DNA of 64,000 nt, from positions 1 through 64,000 of the forward strand of contig NZ_WTYM01000036.1 of NCBI RefSeq assembly GCF_009827435.1, written 5' to 3'. Position numbers and translations under genes: made by a program. The notes under the pieces are model-generated. The model saw only the letters and a program-made list of their open reading frames with translations. It ran no database searches and was not told the origin of the DNA. The stretch is from Croceibacterium salegens. Its GTDB lineage: Bacteria; Pseudomonadota; Alphaproteobacteria; Sphingomonadales; Sphingomonadaceae. Shown piece by piece: positions 1 through 8,748 of this stretch (position 1 is the first letter of the stretch; every line of letters starts with the position of its first letter).

Positions 1-26
1 AGAGCCCGACTTCTTAGTTCCCGAAA

Positions 27-557
27 GTGGACATTCTTCGCGGACAAGTTGGCTGGTCGGGGGTTTGGCGCCTTTCTCCGCTACTATTCCCATGCAGTGA
101 GGCTGTCAGTGGCGTCAGGAGCAGGATCAGGATCGGGGATCTTGTCGCCAGCCAGGAGATACGAAGCCGGTCGACGGTTATCCAGCAGAAGACCGGGCGC
201 CCTGTTCAGTTCGAACTGACAGGCGATGTTCGTGCCAGCCTTTTGGCGTGGCTCGAGCGGCGTGGAGGATCGACCGAAGACTACGCCTTCCCAAGCCGCA
301 TCGATCGAACAAAGCACCTGAGCACGAGACAATACGCGCGCCTGGTCGATGAATGGGTGACTGCCATTGGGCTGCGACGTGAGGAATACGGTACGCACTC
401 GATGCGGCGCACCAAGGCTTCGATGATTTACAAGGCGACGGGCAATCTCCGTGCCGTGCAAATCCTGCTTGGCCATTCCAAGATCGAGAACACCGTCAGG
501 TACCTGGGCGTGGACATCGAGGACGCGCTATTGCTCGCCGAGCGCACGGAAATCTGA
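27..557 (+). pseudogene. Tyrosine recombinase/integrase remnant (C-terminal catalytic part)
   Basis: The C-terminal two thirds read as a phage-type tyrosine recombinase catalytic domain. There is a TGRPVQF stretch, an LSTRQYARLV helix, the HSMRR box (catalytic His and second Arg), LLGH, and the nucleophile Tyr in TVRYLG. The N-terminal 25 or so residues look like no recombinase. The segment that should carry the first catalytic Arg reads GVRSRIRIGDL and appears shortened compared with related integrases as I remember them. At 176 codons it is also short for an intact core-binding plus catalytic protein. I read it as an inactive remnant of a mobile element, which fits the eroded DNA that follows. 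An active small recombinase with an unusual N-terminus is less likely. Confidence 0.6.
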
Positions 558-921
558 GGTCGAGGCGGTCCTTTCCCAAAACGGAAGCGGAAGGGCCGCT
601 TCTCAAACTCGGACATCGGACCTTTTGTCTGAAACTGGGCGGGAAGCGGACATTGATTTTCTATGCTCGTCGGTTCGAAACGATAAGGCGACAATTCCAC
701 ATAGCACCCACTGTCGCGACGACAAATAAGTTCAACCTTGGACAAGTCGCGCTGATTTCGAGTTTTCGGCAATTGTGCTAGGGAAATGCCCAGTTCGACG
801 CCGGACTGGGAAACGGGCGTGCCAACTATCTCGGAAATATCAGTAGGAAACCTTGCTTGGCGCCATCTCGTAGCGAGATAGTCGCGCGCGCTCTGGTCGC
901 AAACCGATTGAGGAGCGTATC
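558..921. other. Non-coding stretch between two pseudogenes
   Basis: No convincing gene is seen in these 364 bases. A 7-bp inverted repeat (GAAGCGG at 584-590, CCGCTTC at 596-602) lies just after the integrase remnant but has no T-tract. A 14-base word at 642-655 (GGAAGCGGACATTG) resembles the one at 23-36 (GAAAGTGGACATTC), so similar words flank the integrase remnant in the same orientation. Base composition is lower in GC than the genes downstream, consistent with decaying foreign DNA. Confidence 0.5.
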
Positions 922-1389
922 ATCAAACGATACTCTCTATTGGAGCGATGGCCGCCTTGATGGTGGCAACCGGTGCACAGGCGCAAACCTTCACGATCTC
1001 GGGAACCTGGGGCGAGGTCAAATTCACTGGAGGTGTCGGCGAGCAGGGAATGGCGGCGAGGTCCGGCAACGCACCAGGCAAAGTCGATGTGGCCCTTGAC
1101 GATGGCGCCAAGGTGATCGCTACCGCGCATTGTGTCGGCATGAACCAGCATCCTTCGCAGATATTTTCACTGGTCCCGTCTTGTGACTTCAGCCGACGAT
1201 TACGCGGAGGGCGGAGTGGTTTCGTTGCTGCTCGGCTGCAATCCGATTGACCCCAATAACACTGGGCCAAATGCCGCGTTCGGGTGCGTCGGACGTATCT
1301 AGGGCAAGTCAGGCGAGGTTGCCGACCGAAGTGGTGCAATGGTCATGCACTTTAGCGGCGATGGAAAATCGTCCGGAGCTGGCCAGTGA
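922..1389 (+). pseudogene. Degraded small secreted protein gene
   Basis: A signal-peptide-like stretch (LSIGAMAALMVATGAQAQ) begins near 930 and is followed by TFTISGTWGEVKF and a soluble domain up to about residue 75. After about 1160 the coding character moves to the next frame, which reads TSADDYAEGGVVSLLLGCNP, passes a TAG at 1300-1302, and continues as GKSGEVADRSGAMVMHF to a TGA at 1387-1389. At the 5' end ATC at 922 sits where ATG would be, one base has been lost soon after, and a GAGGAG ribosome site lies just upstream at 912. So start codon, frame and one internal codon are all damaged. The ancestral product was probably a roughly 155-residue periplasmic protein of unknown function. 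Confidence 0.6.
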
Positions 1390-1594
1390 TATAACTGACG
1401 CCAGGAATGCTGACTGAGTCAATGTCTCAGCCTGATAACAGGTTGTATTCAATCGAGCTGGCTAAATAGCCTTTCAGGTCGTTGGGACATTTGGGCAGAG
1501 CGGACAAAGTTGCAGTAACGGACTTCTTTCGGGCGCTGGCAGGCAGCGACGGGGGGTGACATACCCTGTCGAAGAATAGGGGGAGGGGGAGCGG

Positions 1595-2080
1595 ATGTCG
1601 AAGGAGTCCCTTATCGCGCGTTCGGTTCTTGCGATGCTCCTTGCAGCGTCGAGTGCGGCGAGTGCGGGCCAGCTCGGCAAACCGGTGATCGGACCTCAAC
1701 TGGTCTGTTTCAAATACAACACCTTCAGCCTGAACAACGGAGAGCGCCTGACCGAGGTCCCCGGAAGTTCCGAGGAAATCTCGGTTCTTGTCGCGAGCAG
1801 CAAGAGTGAGCTTCGCATCGCGGAAGGCGAAGTCTGGGCCGATACCAAGAAGGATAAACAGCGTATCCTCCAGCGCGGCAAGACCTCGGTCTACCGGATC
1901 GTGAGTGAGCCCCGATACGCGATCTATGACCCTCTGGACTATGAAACGAACAAGCTACTCATCTGGTTGAGCGGGTCGGCATTGAAGGGCAACGACGAGG
2001 ACAACGCCATCGTGTCCCGCTTCAAGATCGAGGACGCCGAGCGGGTAGAGTGCCAGCATCAGTTCACTTATTCATCGTGA
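1595..2080 (+). CDS. Secreted hypothetical protein
   Basis: This is a 161-residue protein with a clear signal peptide: SLIARSVLAMLLAASSAASA, with cleavage expected after the ASA motif near residue 24. The mature part is mixed alpha/beta, with one Cys early and one near the C-terminus that could pair. I recognise no family. A purine-rich GGGGGAGGGGGAG run directly before the ATG supports this start. It stands alone between pseudogene debris and the convergent moaB gene. The predicted location is the periplasm; the function is unknown. Confidence 0.7.
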   Translation: MSKESLIARSVLAMLLAASSAASAGQLGKPVIGPQLVCFKYNTFSLNNGERLTEVPGSSEEISVLVASSKSELRIAEGEVWADTKKDKQRILQRGKTSVYRIVSEPRYAIYDPLDYETNKLLIWLSGSALKGNDEDNAIVSRFKIEDAERVECQHQFTYSS

Positions 2081-2114
2081 CCGCCCACAGTTGAGCCGCC
2101 GGCCGAATGGCGGC

Positions 2115-2642
2115 TCAAACCTCCCGCAGCCGTGGCATCAGCTCGACGAAGTTGCAGGGTCGATTCCGGCTGTCGAGCTGTTCCGCCAGGATCCGGTCCC
2201 AGCCGTCCTTCACTGCGCCGTTCGAGCCGGGCAGGGCGAAGATGTAGGTTCCGCGCGCCAGCACGGCGAGGGCGCGGCTCTGGACGGTGCTGGTGCCGAT
2301 GGTCTGGTAGCTGACCCAACGGAACAGTTCGCCGAAGCCTTCGATCACCTTGTCGGCGACGCGGTGCAGCGCCTCGGGGGTCACGTCGCGGCCGGTCAGG
2401 CCGGTGCCGCCGGTCGAGACGATCGCATCGATCGCCGGGTCGTCGATCCAGCCGTTGAGGCGGCGGACGATGGCGTCGGCGTCGTCCTTCTCGATCGCCC
2501 GCACCGCCAGCCGGTGCCCGGCCCCGGTGATGCGCTGGGCGAGGATGTCGCCCGAGGTGTCCTCGGCCAGACCGCGTGTGTCGCTGACGGTCAGCAGGGC
2601 GATGGAGATGGGCTTGAACGGCCGGCTCTCGTCGATCGCCAC
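2115..2642 (-). CDS. moaB: Molybdenum cofactor biosynthesis protein B
   Basis: This 175-residue protein is the usual length for the MoaB/MogA family, which acts in the adenylylation step of molybdopterin before molybdenum insertion. The signature is visible: ALLTVSDTR near the N-terminus, the glycine loop STGGTGLTGRDVTPEA around residues 76-91, and GTYIFALPGSNGAVKDGW near the C-terminus. The start is a GTG one base after the stop codon of the upstream transglycosylase gene, so translation is probably coupled. No other moa or moe genes are present in the window. The enzyme is cytoplasmic. Confidence 0.93.
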   Translation of the reverse strand: MAIDESRPFKPISIALLTVSDTRGLAEDTSGDILAQRITGAGHRLAVRAIEKDDADAIVRRLNGWIDDPAIDAIVSTGGTGLTGRDVTPEALHRVADKVIEGFGELFRWVSYQTIGTSTVQSRALAVLARGTYIFALPGSNGAVKDGWDRILAEQLDSRNRPCNFVELMPRLREV

Positions 2643-2643
2643 C

Positions 2644-4398
2644 CTAGTTCTCCGATGCGGTCATGTAGACCCGCCCGTCGGTCCTGCCGCCTTCGCTCGG
2701 GAATGCCGGCCACTGGTTCTCGGCCAGCGCGAGACGGCTGGCCGACTGGGCGCGGGCCTGCCGCTCGTACATCCAGTAGTTGCGCATCACGATGGCGACG
2801 TAGCTGCGCGTCTCCCAGTAGGGAATGCTCTCCATGTAGAGCAGCGGATCGCCCTGGTCGTGAATCTCGTAGGCCCAGCGCGTCACCGGGGTCAGGCCGG
2901 CGTTGTAGGCGGCCATAACCTGCGGCAGCCGCCCACGCGTGGCGGGTGAATCGCGCAGCATCTGCAGGTTCTGCTGCCCGAAGGCGAGGTTGGTCGCCGG
3001 GTCGAAGATGTTGACCGCGCTGGCGCTCATGCCGAGCCGCGGGGCGTGTTCGCGCACGGTGATCGGGGTGATCTGCATCAGCCCCTTGGCCTGCGCCGGG
3101 CTCACCGCGTTCGAGCGGAAGGCCGATTCCTGCAGGGCGTGGGCATAGGCCAGCGCCGGGTCGACCTGCCATCCGGTGGTCGGCATCCACTTCGGCGTCG
3201 GATAGCGCGAGGCCGGGTCCGGATTGGCGCCGGAGGGCGAGTTGTAGGCGAAGTAAAGCTGGGTCTGCGGAAGGCCGAGATCGCGGGCAAGGCGGGTCAG
3301 CGCGCCGAAGTCCTTCGGGTTGCCGATCTTGGCTTCGTGGATCAGCACCTCGCTGGCGAGCACGTCGCGACCGATTTCGGCCAGCGCGACCGCGGTGCGC
3401 ACGTTCTCGTTGTCCTTGAGGCTGCGCCAGTCGTCCTTGCTGAAGTCGGCCGTCTCGACGCTGACCGGAAGGTCCTTGCCGAGCTGCTGGCTCGCCAGCA
3501 TTCCGTAGAGCGTCTGGTCGTCGTAGGCCGCGCCGCGCAGAAGCTCGGCGCTCTTTTCCGGCTTGCGGCAGCGCAGGGCCGCGCGGCTCGCCCAGTAGTA
3601 GGCGGCGGCGCGAAGCTCGGTGTTCTGCGCCCCGCGGGCGGAGCGTTCGAAGTAGTCTCCGGCGAGAATGCAATCGCCCAGCCGCCACGCCGCAAGCGCA
3701 GCGGTCCAGTCGCCCTCGGCCACCCATGGACCGCTGCCCGCGGCAACCGTCTGCGCCAGGGCGAGAGCTTGCGGATCGCGGTTCTCTATGTAATAGCTCC
3801 AGGCGATGCGCTGGCGCCATTCGGCGCGGGCATCGGGCGTCAGTGTCGCATCGATCCCGTCGAGCAGCTGGCGGGCGCCGTCGGGGTCGTCCTCGGTGAT
3901 CCGCTGCAGGATCTGTTCGCGGATCGCCGTCGGCATCGACCCATCTTCGATCGAGCGGGGCCGGACCCGGCGCGGAATGCTGCTGAGCGGATAGAAGCTC
4001 GCTTCCTGCGGCACATAGGGCATTTCGGTCGCGCCGCGGGTCATCGCGAGGCGGGCGAGCTGCGCGGCTTCGGGCAGGCGGCTGCCCCGTTCCATCCACG
4101 CCTGGATCTGCGGCAGTTCGACCTTGGGCGAACCGGCGGCGAGGTAGAGTTCGGCGCGCGCCACCGGATGCAGAAGGCCGTCGCGCTGGTCGAGCATGGT
4201 GCTCGCCGTCGTCCAGTCGCTCCGGTCGATCGCGCTGAAGACGGCGCTGTAGTACTCGCGCGTCTCGCGGTCGAGCTGCTGCGGCGCACCGTTCTGGGTG
4301 GCGTGCGCGGTGAAGTACTCGCGCGTCGTCTCCGCCGCGGCGGGGGCGGCCAATTGCATCAGGAGCACGGCCGCCGTGGCGGCTGCGAATTTCCTCAC
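2644..4398 (-). CDS. Soluble lytic murein transglycosylase (SLT family)
   Basis: This 584-residue periplasmic enzyme would cleave the MurNAc-GlcNAc bond of peptidoglycan with 1,6-anhydro formation. It has an N-terminal signal peptide (FAAATAAVLLMQLAAPAAA), a long alpha-helical superhelical region to about residue 400 as in Slt70, and a C-terminal SLT domain. The catalytic Glu is E424 in HALQESAF, followed by GLMQITP and AAYNAG. The GTG start lies just after the stop codon of the uracil-DNA-glycosylase-like gene (TAA then GTG), and moaB follows within two bases, so the three genes form one transcript. The length is typical of Slt70 homologues. Confidence 0.92.
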   Translation of the reverse strand: MRKFAAATAAVLLMQLAAPAAAETTREYFTAHATQNGAPQQLDRETREYYSAVFSAIDRSDWTTASTMLDQRDGLLHPVARAELYLAAGSPKVELPQIQAWMERGSRLPEAAQLARLAMTRGATEMPYVPQEASFYPLSSIPRRVRPRSIEDGSMPTAIREQILQRITEDDPDGARQLLDGIDATLTPDARAEWRQRIAWSYYIENRDPQALALAQTVAAGSGPWVAEGDWTAALAAWRLGDCILAGDYFERSARGAQNTELRAAAYYWASRAALRCRKPEKSAELLRGAAYDDQTLYGMLASQQLGKDLPVSVETADFSKDDWRSLKDNENVRTAVALAEIGRDVLASEVLIHEAKIGNPKDFGALTRLARDLGLPQTQLYFAYNSPSGANPDPASRYPTPKWMPTTGWQVDPALAYAHALQESAFRSNAVSPAQAKGLMQITPITVREHAPRLGMSASAVNIFDPATNLAFGQQNLQMLRDSPATRGRLPQVMAAYNAGLTPVTRWAYEIHDQGDPLLYMESIPYWETRSYVAIVMRNYWMYERQARAQSASRLALAENQWPAFPSEGGRTDGRVYMTASEN

Positions 4399-5151
4399 TT
4401 ATTCCCTCCAGTCGAGCCAGGCACGCCATAGCGCGGCCCGGAAGCGGTGTCCCTGCAGCAGCGTTTCCGGGCCGACTGCGGCAAGTACGGCCGGGTCGAC
4501 CGCATCAAGCGCGATTTGCCGTGGATTTACACTGCGCTGCGCCGGATCGTGCTGAAAAAGAGTCAAAATATCGCGACCGAGCAGCAGAATGCGCTGAGGG
4601 GCGGCGAGTGCGATGTGGTGGCGGACGATATCGCCGAAGCCTCGCGCGGCAAGTCCCGTCCAGTCGGCATGGCTCGCATGGCAGGGCAGGGCGGTGGCGA
4701 GGTATATCTCGCTCTCGTCGAGGCCCATGGCTTCATGCATGGCCGTGAGGAGCTGGCCGTGCGGGCCCGAGAGCAGCGTATCGGTGTCGCCGGCCTCGGG
4801 CATGGCGACGAGGATCATCAACTTGGCGTCGGCGAATCCGCGCGGGGCCAGGCGCGGCCCGTTGCCGGCGGCCGAGAGCGAGGGTTCGGCCCGCCACCAG
4901 TGCGCGAAATCGACGAGCGTCTTCGGCCAGGTATCGCGCTCCCCGCCGAGCGGCGGTTGCTTCGGCTTTACTGGCGCAGCGACGACCGCTGCCATCGCCG
5001 GAGCAGGCGTCTCCGAGGGAGCTTCCGGTACCTCCAGCCAGTTGTGCGGCTCGTCGGCGAAATCGCAGTCGACGCCCGCTTCGCGCCACCAGTCCTGCGC
5101 GCCGGCAAGCGCTTCGCCGAGGGGAATGTCGCGTCTCGTATCCATGTGCAT
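4399..5151 (-). CDS. Uracil-DNA-glycosylase-like protein
   Basis: The C-terminal part of this 250-residue protein follows the family 4 uracil-DNA glycosylase fold: a beta strand LMILVAMPEAGD where the family has a GEaPG motif, SGPHGQLLTAMHEAMGL, then YLATALPCH, and LLLGRD before the last helices. The glycine-rich active-site loop is altered, and the four cysteines of the usual Fe-S cluster are not evident. The N-terminal 100 residues contain a Pro/Ala-rich linker. It may be a divergent or inactive glycosylase homologue. A second ATG at 5145 is an alternative start; neither has a strong ribosome site. It heads the unit with the transglycosylase and moaB. Confidence 0.7.
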   Translation of the reverse strand: MHMDTRRDIPLGEALAGAQDWWREAGVDCDFADEPHNWLEVPEAPSETPAPAMAAVVAAPVKPKQPPLGGERDTWPKTLVDFAHWWRAEPSLSAAGNGPRLAPRGFADAKLMILVAMPEAGDTDTLLSGPHGQLLTAMHEAMGLDESEIYLATALPCHASHADWTGLAARGFGDIVRHHIALAAPQRILLLGRDILTLFQHDPAQRSVNPRQIALDAVDPAVLAAVGPETLLQGHRFRAALWRAWLDWRE

Positions 5152-5229
5152 GTCCGACGCAGGTCTTGACCTGCCGCCGCCCAGCTATCAAGCCCCGTCC
5201 ATGCTATTCACGCGAATGAAGGTAGTCCG

Positions 5230-6885
5230 GTGAGCGCAGAAGAATCCCAGCGCGAATCCATGCCGGTCGACGTCGTGATCGTCGGCGCCGGGCCTGCGGG
5301 CCTCGCCGCCGCGATCCGCCTCAAGCAGGTCGATGAAGCGCTCGAAGTCGTGGTGCTCGAGAAGGGGTCCGAGGTCGGGGCGCATATCCTCTCGGGCGCG
5401 GTTATCGATCCGCGCGCGCTCGACGAACTGCTGCCCGACTGGCGCGAATCCTGCCCGCTGGCCGCGGTGCCGGTGACCGAGAACCATCACTGGGTGCTGA
5501 CCGAGCGGGGCAAGTGGGAGCTGCCGCACCTCGCCATGCCGCCGCTGATGTCGAACAACGGCAACTACACCGGCTCGCTCGGCAACCTGTGCCGCTGGCT
5601 GGCCGAACGGGCCGAGGCGCTGGGCGTTCAGGTTTTCCCCGGATTCCCGGCCTCCGAAGTCCTCTTCGACGAAAGCGGCGCGGTGATGGGCGTCGCCACG
5701 CAGGACATGGGTGTCGCCGCCGACGGCAGCCACAAGCCCGACTACCAGCCGGGCATGGAACTGCACGCGAAGTGCACCCTCTTCGCCGAGGGCGCTCGCG
5801 GGCACCTGACCAAGCGGATGAAGGCGCACTTCGCGCTCGATGCCGAGAGCGAGCCGCAAGTTTATGGCCTTGGTATCAAGGAATTGTGGGACATTCCTGC
5901 CGAAATGCATGAACCGGGCCGGGTGATCCACACGCAGGGCTGGCCGCTGTCGGAGAGCGATACCTGGGGCGGCGGGTTCCTCTACCACCAGGCCGGCGGG
6001 CAGGTCGCGCTCGGCTTCGTCACCGCGCTCGATTACGCTAATCCTTACGTGTACCCGTTCGAGGAATTTCAGCGCTGGAAGCAGCACCCGGCGATCCGCG
6101 CGGTGCTCGAAGGCGGCAAGCGCGTCTCCTACGGCGCGCGGGCGATCAACGAGGGCGGCTGGCAGAGCGTGCCCAAGCTCGCTTTCCCGGGCGGGGCGCT
6201 GGTCGGCTGCTCGGCCGGCTTCGTCAACGTGCCGCGCATCAAGGGCACCCACACCGCGATGAAGAGCGGCATGCTGGCGGCCGAGGCCGTTGCTGCGGCG
6301 ATTGCCGGGGGACGCGAGAAAGACACGCTTTCCGAATACGATAGCGAGGTTTTTTCAAGCTGGATTGCAACCGAATTGCAGCTTGTGAAGAACGCCCAGC
6401 CGCTGGTCGCCAAGTTCGGCGGTGCTCTCGGTTCGGCCTTCGCCGGGATCGACATGTGGCTGCGCACGCTGAAGATCCGTCTGCCGTTCACGATGAAGCA
6501 CCACACCGACGCCGAGGAAACGCGCCGCGCCGACCTCTACAGGCCGATTGCCTATCCCAAGCCGGACGGGAAGATCAGCTTCGACCGCCTCTCCTCGGTG
6601 TTCCTCTCGGGTACCAACCACGTCGAAGACCAGCCCTGCCATCTGGTGCTAAAGGACCCCACGGTGCCGACGCGCATCAACCTGTCGGTCTACGCCGGGC
6701 CCGAGGCGCGCTACTGCCCTGCCGGGGTCTACGAGTTCGTCGGCGTCGAGGAGGGCGAGCCCAGGCTGGTGATCAACGCCCAGAACTGCGTGCACTGCAA
6801 GACCTGCGACATCAAGGACCCGACCCAGAACATCGAATGGGTCACGCCCGAAGGTGGCGGCGGTCCGAACTATCCGAATATGTGA
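5230..6885 (+). CDS. Electron transfer flavoprotein-ubiquinone oxidoreductase
   Basis: This 551-residue membrane-associated enzyme passes electrons from reduced ETF (fatty acid and amino acid oxidation) to ubiquinone. The N-terminal FAD-binding motif is VDVVIVGAGPAGLAAAIRLK at residues 9-28. Further FAD and quinone-site blocks follow (GAHILSGAVIDPRAL, TFAEGARGHLTK-like). A C-terminal 4Fe-4S region contains the cysteines of NCVHCKTCDIKDP and ends GGGGPNYPNM, as is typical for the family. The start is GTG at 5230, because an upstream ATG at 5218 runs straight into a stop. The genes for the ETF subunits are not in the window. The stop overlaps the start of the next gene. Confidence 0.96.
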   Translation: MSAEESQRESMPVDVVIVGAGPAGLAAAIRLKQVDEALEVVVLEKGSEVGAHILSGAVIDPRALDELLPDWRESCPLAAVPVTENHHWVLTERGKWELPHLAMPPLMSNNGNYTGSLGNLCRWLAERAEALGVQVFPGFPASEVLFDESGAVMGVATQDMGVAADGSHKPDYQPGMELHAKCTLFAEGARGHLTKRMKAHFALDAESEPQVYGLGIKELWDIPAEMHEPGRVIHTQGWPLSESDTWGGGFLYHQAGGQVALGFVTALDYANPYVYPFEEFQRWKQHPAIRAVLEGGKRVSYGARAINEGGWQSVPKLAFPGGALVGCSAGFVNVPRIKGTHTAMKSGMLAAEAVAAAIAGGREKDTLSEYDSEVFSSWIATELQLVKNAQPLVAKFGGALGSAFAGIDMWLRTLKIRLPFTMKHHTDAEETRRADLYRPIAYPKPDGKISFDRLSSVFLSGTNHVEDQPCHLVLKDPTVPTRINLSVYAGPEARYCPAGVYEFVGVEEGEPRLVINAQNCVHCKTCDIKDPTQNIEWVTPEGGGGPNYPNM

Positions 6886-7199
6886 TGCGGGTCCCCTCGA
6901 CAGAAGCCTTTGAGGCGATATTCGAAGGCGCGGAGGGCCGCTATCGCATCGACTACGCACCGACCGACGAGTGGGATGGCGTCATCAGCGTATCCATTGC
7001 CGGTCATGACATGCGATGGAATGTCGACCTGGTTGAGCAGGAAGACGGCACCCTTCAGATGGGCGGAATCACGTCAGGCACCAAGGAAGTATGGGATGAC
7101 GAATTCTGGTTTCAGATCATCTGTGATGGCGGCCCAAAGTCCATCCAGCATTGGGGCGATCGCGTGATCTGGCGTGAAGACCCAGCAGTTGCGGACTGA
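6885..7199 (+). CDS. Small hypothetical protein
   Basis: This 104-residue protein is rich in Asp, Glu and Trp, with no signal peptide or membrane segment. It begins at an ATG overlapping the stop codon of the ETF-QO gene (TGATG), which makes translational coupling likely. The sequence reads as a single small alpha/beta domain (YRIDYAPTDEWDGVISVSI, then DEFWFQIICDGG). I do not recognise a family. Its base composition is slightly lower in GC than that of its neighbours. It is followed nine bases later by ispE. Confidence 0.7.
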   Translation: MRVPSTEAFEAIFEGAEGRYRIDYAPTDEWDGVISVSIAGHDMRWNVDLVEQEDGTLQMGGITSGTKEVWDDEFWFQIICDGGPKSIQHWGDRVIWREDPAVAD

Positions 7200-7207
7200 T
7201 CGCCGCT

Positions 7208-8020
7208 TTGCGCCTCACCGAAACCGCCTACGCCAAGATCAACCTCGCGCTGCACGTGCGGCGGCGGCGGGAGGATGGGTATCACGAGCTCGAGACCCTG
7301 TTCGCCTTCGTCGATGCGGGGGATACGCTTTCGGCACGGACGAGCGAAAAGGACGAGTTGAAAGTCGTTGGCGAGTTTGCCACGGAAATAGCTGATCCCT
7401 TTGGCAATCTCGTTTCGAAGGCGCTCGGCAAGTTGCCGCGTCCGGACGGCCTGTCGATCACCCTCGAAAAAGTCCTTCCGGTCGCCGCCGGGCTGGGTGG
7501 CGGGTCGGCCGATGCGGGCGCGGTGTTTCGGATGGTGCGCGATGCGTATGGCTTGCCCGACGACTGGCGCGAGCGGGCGGCGGCGCTGGGGGCGGACGTC
7601 CCGGCCTGCGTCGAGAGCGTGACCTGCATCGGACGCGGCACCGGGACCGAGCTGGAGCCGATGGAGAGCGACTTGGCCGGAACGCCGGTGCTGCTGGTCA
7701 ATCCGCGCGTGGCGCTGCCGACCGGGCCGGTGTTCAAGGCATGGGACGGCGTCGATCGCGGACCGCTGCCCGAAGGCTCGCCCTCGCTGATCGCCCGCGA
7801 GGGACGCAACGACCTCGAAGCGCCGGCCATCTCGCTGTGCCCGGCCATCGCCGAAGTCCTTGCCGCCCTGCGTGAAACGGAGGCCGATCTCGTGCGGATG
7901 AGCGGTTCGGGGGCGACGTGCTTCGCACTCTACCGAAGCGCGGACGCCATGCGGGCGGCGGCGGAAAAGCTGGCTTCTGGGCATCCGGACTGGTGGCAGT
8001 TGCAGGGCAAGCTCAGGTGA
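7208..8020 (+). CDS. ispE: 4-diphosphocytidyl-2-C-methyl-D-erythritol kinase
   Basis: IspE phosphorylates CDP-methylerythritol in the MEP pathway of isoprenoid synthesis. The 270-residue GHMP kinase shows the N-terminal AYAKINLALHVRRRR substrate motif, DGYHELETLF, the ATP-binding loop PVAAGLGGGSADAG near residues 93-106, and the late VRMSGSGATCFALY motif. The start is TTG at 7208, the only in-frame start that precedes the conserved AYAKINL block. The stop overlaps the GTG of the next gene. The other MEP pathway genes are elsewhere. Confidence 0.95.
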   Translation: MRLTETAYAKINLALHVRRRREDGYHELETLFAFVDAGDTLSARTSEKDELKVVGEFATEIADPFGNLVSKALGKLPRPDGLSITLEKVLPVAAGLGGGSADAGAVFRMVRDAYGLPDDWRERAAALGADVPACVESVTCIGRGTGTELEPMESDLAGTPVLLVNPRVALPTGPVFKAWDGVDRGPLPEGSPSLIAREGRNDLEAPAISLCPAIAEVLAALRETEADLVRMSGSGATCFALYRSADAMRAAAEKLASGHPDWWQLQGKLR

Positions 8021-8748
8021 TCTGCAAAGAAGCCTTCTGCATCGCCGGAGAGTCTCAGGCGGGGGGTGTGCTGATCGTCTCCGATCACGCCTCCGACCGC
8101 GTTCCCGACGACATCGACCTCGGCATCGATCCCGAGCTGCTGAACGAGCACGTCGCGATCGACATCGGCGTCGCCGGGGTGGCCCTGCAATTGGTCGAAC
8201 ATCGGGGCTACGCGGCCTTCCTCGCCAACGTCAGCCGCCTCGTCTGCGATTGCAACCGGGCGGAGGACTCGCCGGGCGTGATCCCGCATGCCAGCGACGG
8301 GCACGCGATCCCCGGCAACCTGTTCGACATTGCCGGACGGGAGGAGCGGCTCGAGCGGTTCTATCGTCCCTACCATGAAGCGCTGGCGGCCCTGCTCGAT
8401 CGCGCACCGCCCCGGTTGATCGTCTCGCTGCACAGCTTCACCCCACGCCTTGCCAGCGCGCCGAACGAGCAGCGCCCATGGCAATGCGGGATCCTCTACA
8501 ATGAGGACGACCGCGCCGCGCGCCTCGTCATCCCCCTGCTCGAAGCCGAGGGGCTCAAAGTCGGCGACCAGCAGCCCTACTCCGGCAAGTTGCTCAACGA
8601 GACGATGAACCGCCACGCCGAAGCCCACCGCCGGCCCTACTTCGGCATCGAAATTAGGCAGGACCAGATCCGCGACGCCGCCGGGCAGGCCGACTGGGCT
8701 GAAAGGCTGCTTCGCGTGATACCGCAGGTGGCCGCCGCCTTGACCTAG
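8017..8748 (+). CDS. N-formylglutamate amidohydrolase family protein
   Basis: This 243-residue member of the N-formylglutamate amidohydrolase family (PF05013) would be a metal-dependent hydrolase removing formate from N-formylglutamate or a similar amide. Recognisable blocks are IVSDHASDRVPDD near the N-terminus, DIGVAGVA, SRLVCDCNR, LIVSLHSFTP (metal-binding His) and FGIEIRQDQI towards the end. The GTG start lies inside the stop of ispE (GTGA). No histidine-degradation (hut) genes are nearby, so the true substrate is open. The stop overlaps the stop of the convergent lipoprotein gene. Confidence 0.88.
   Translation: MICKEAFCIAGESQAGGVLIVSDHASDRVPDDIDLGIDPELLNEHVAIDIGVAGVALQLVEHRGYAAFLANVSRLVCDCNRAEDSPGVIPHASDGHAIPGNLFDIAGREERLERFYRPYHEALAALLDRAPPRLIVSLHSFTPRLASAPNEQRPWQCGILYNEDDRAARLVIPLLEAEGLKVGDQQPYSGKLLNETMNRHAEAHRRPYFGIEIRQDQIRDAAGQADWAERLLRVIPQVAAALT

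Noticed and set aside
660-690. Possible tRNA T-arm (GGTTCGAAAC) near the integrase remnant
   Set aside because: The T-stem does not pair, and no acceptor or anticodon arm can be drawn.
2591-4431. Long open frames of 612 and 461 codons overlapping the lytic transglycosylase gene
   Set aside because: They are Arg/Ala/Gly/Pro-rich shadows caused by high GC at codon position three; the transglycosylase frame has all family motifs.
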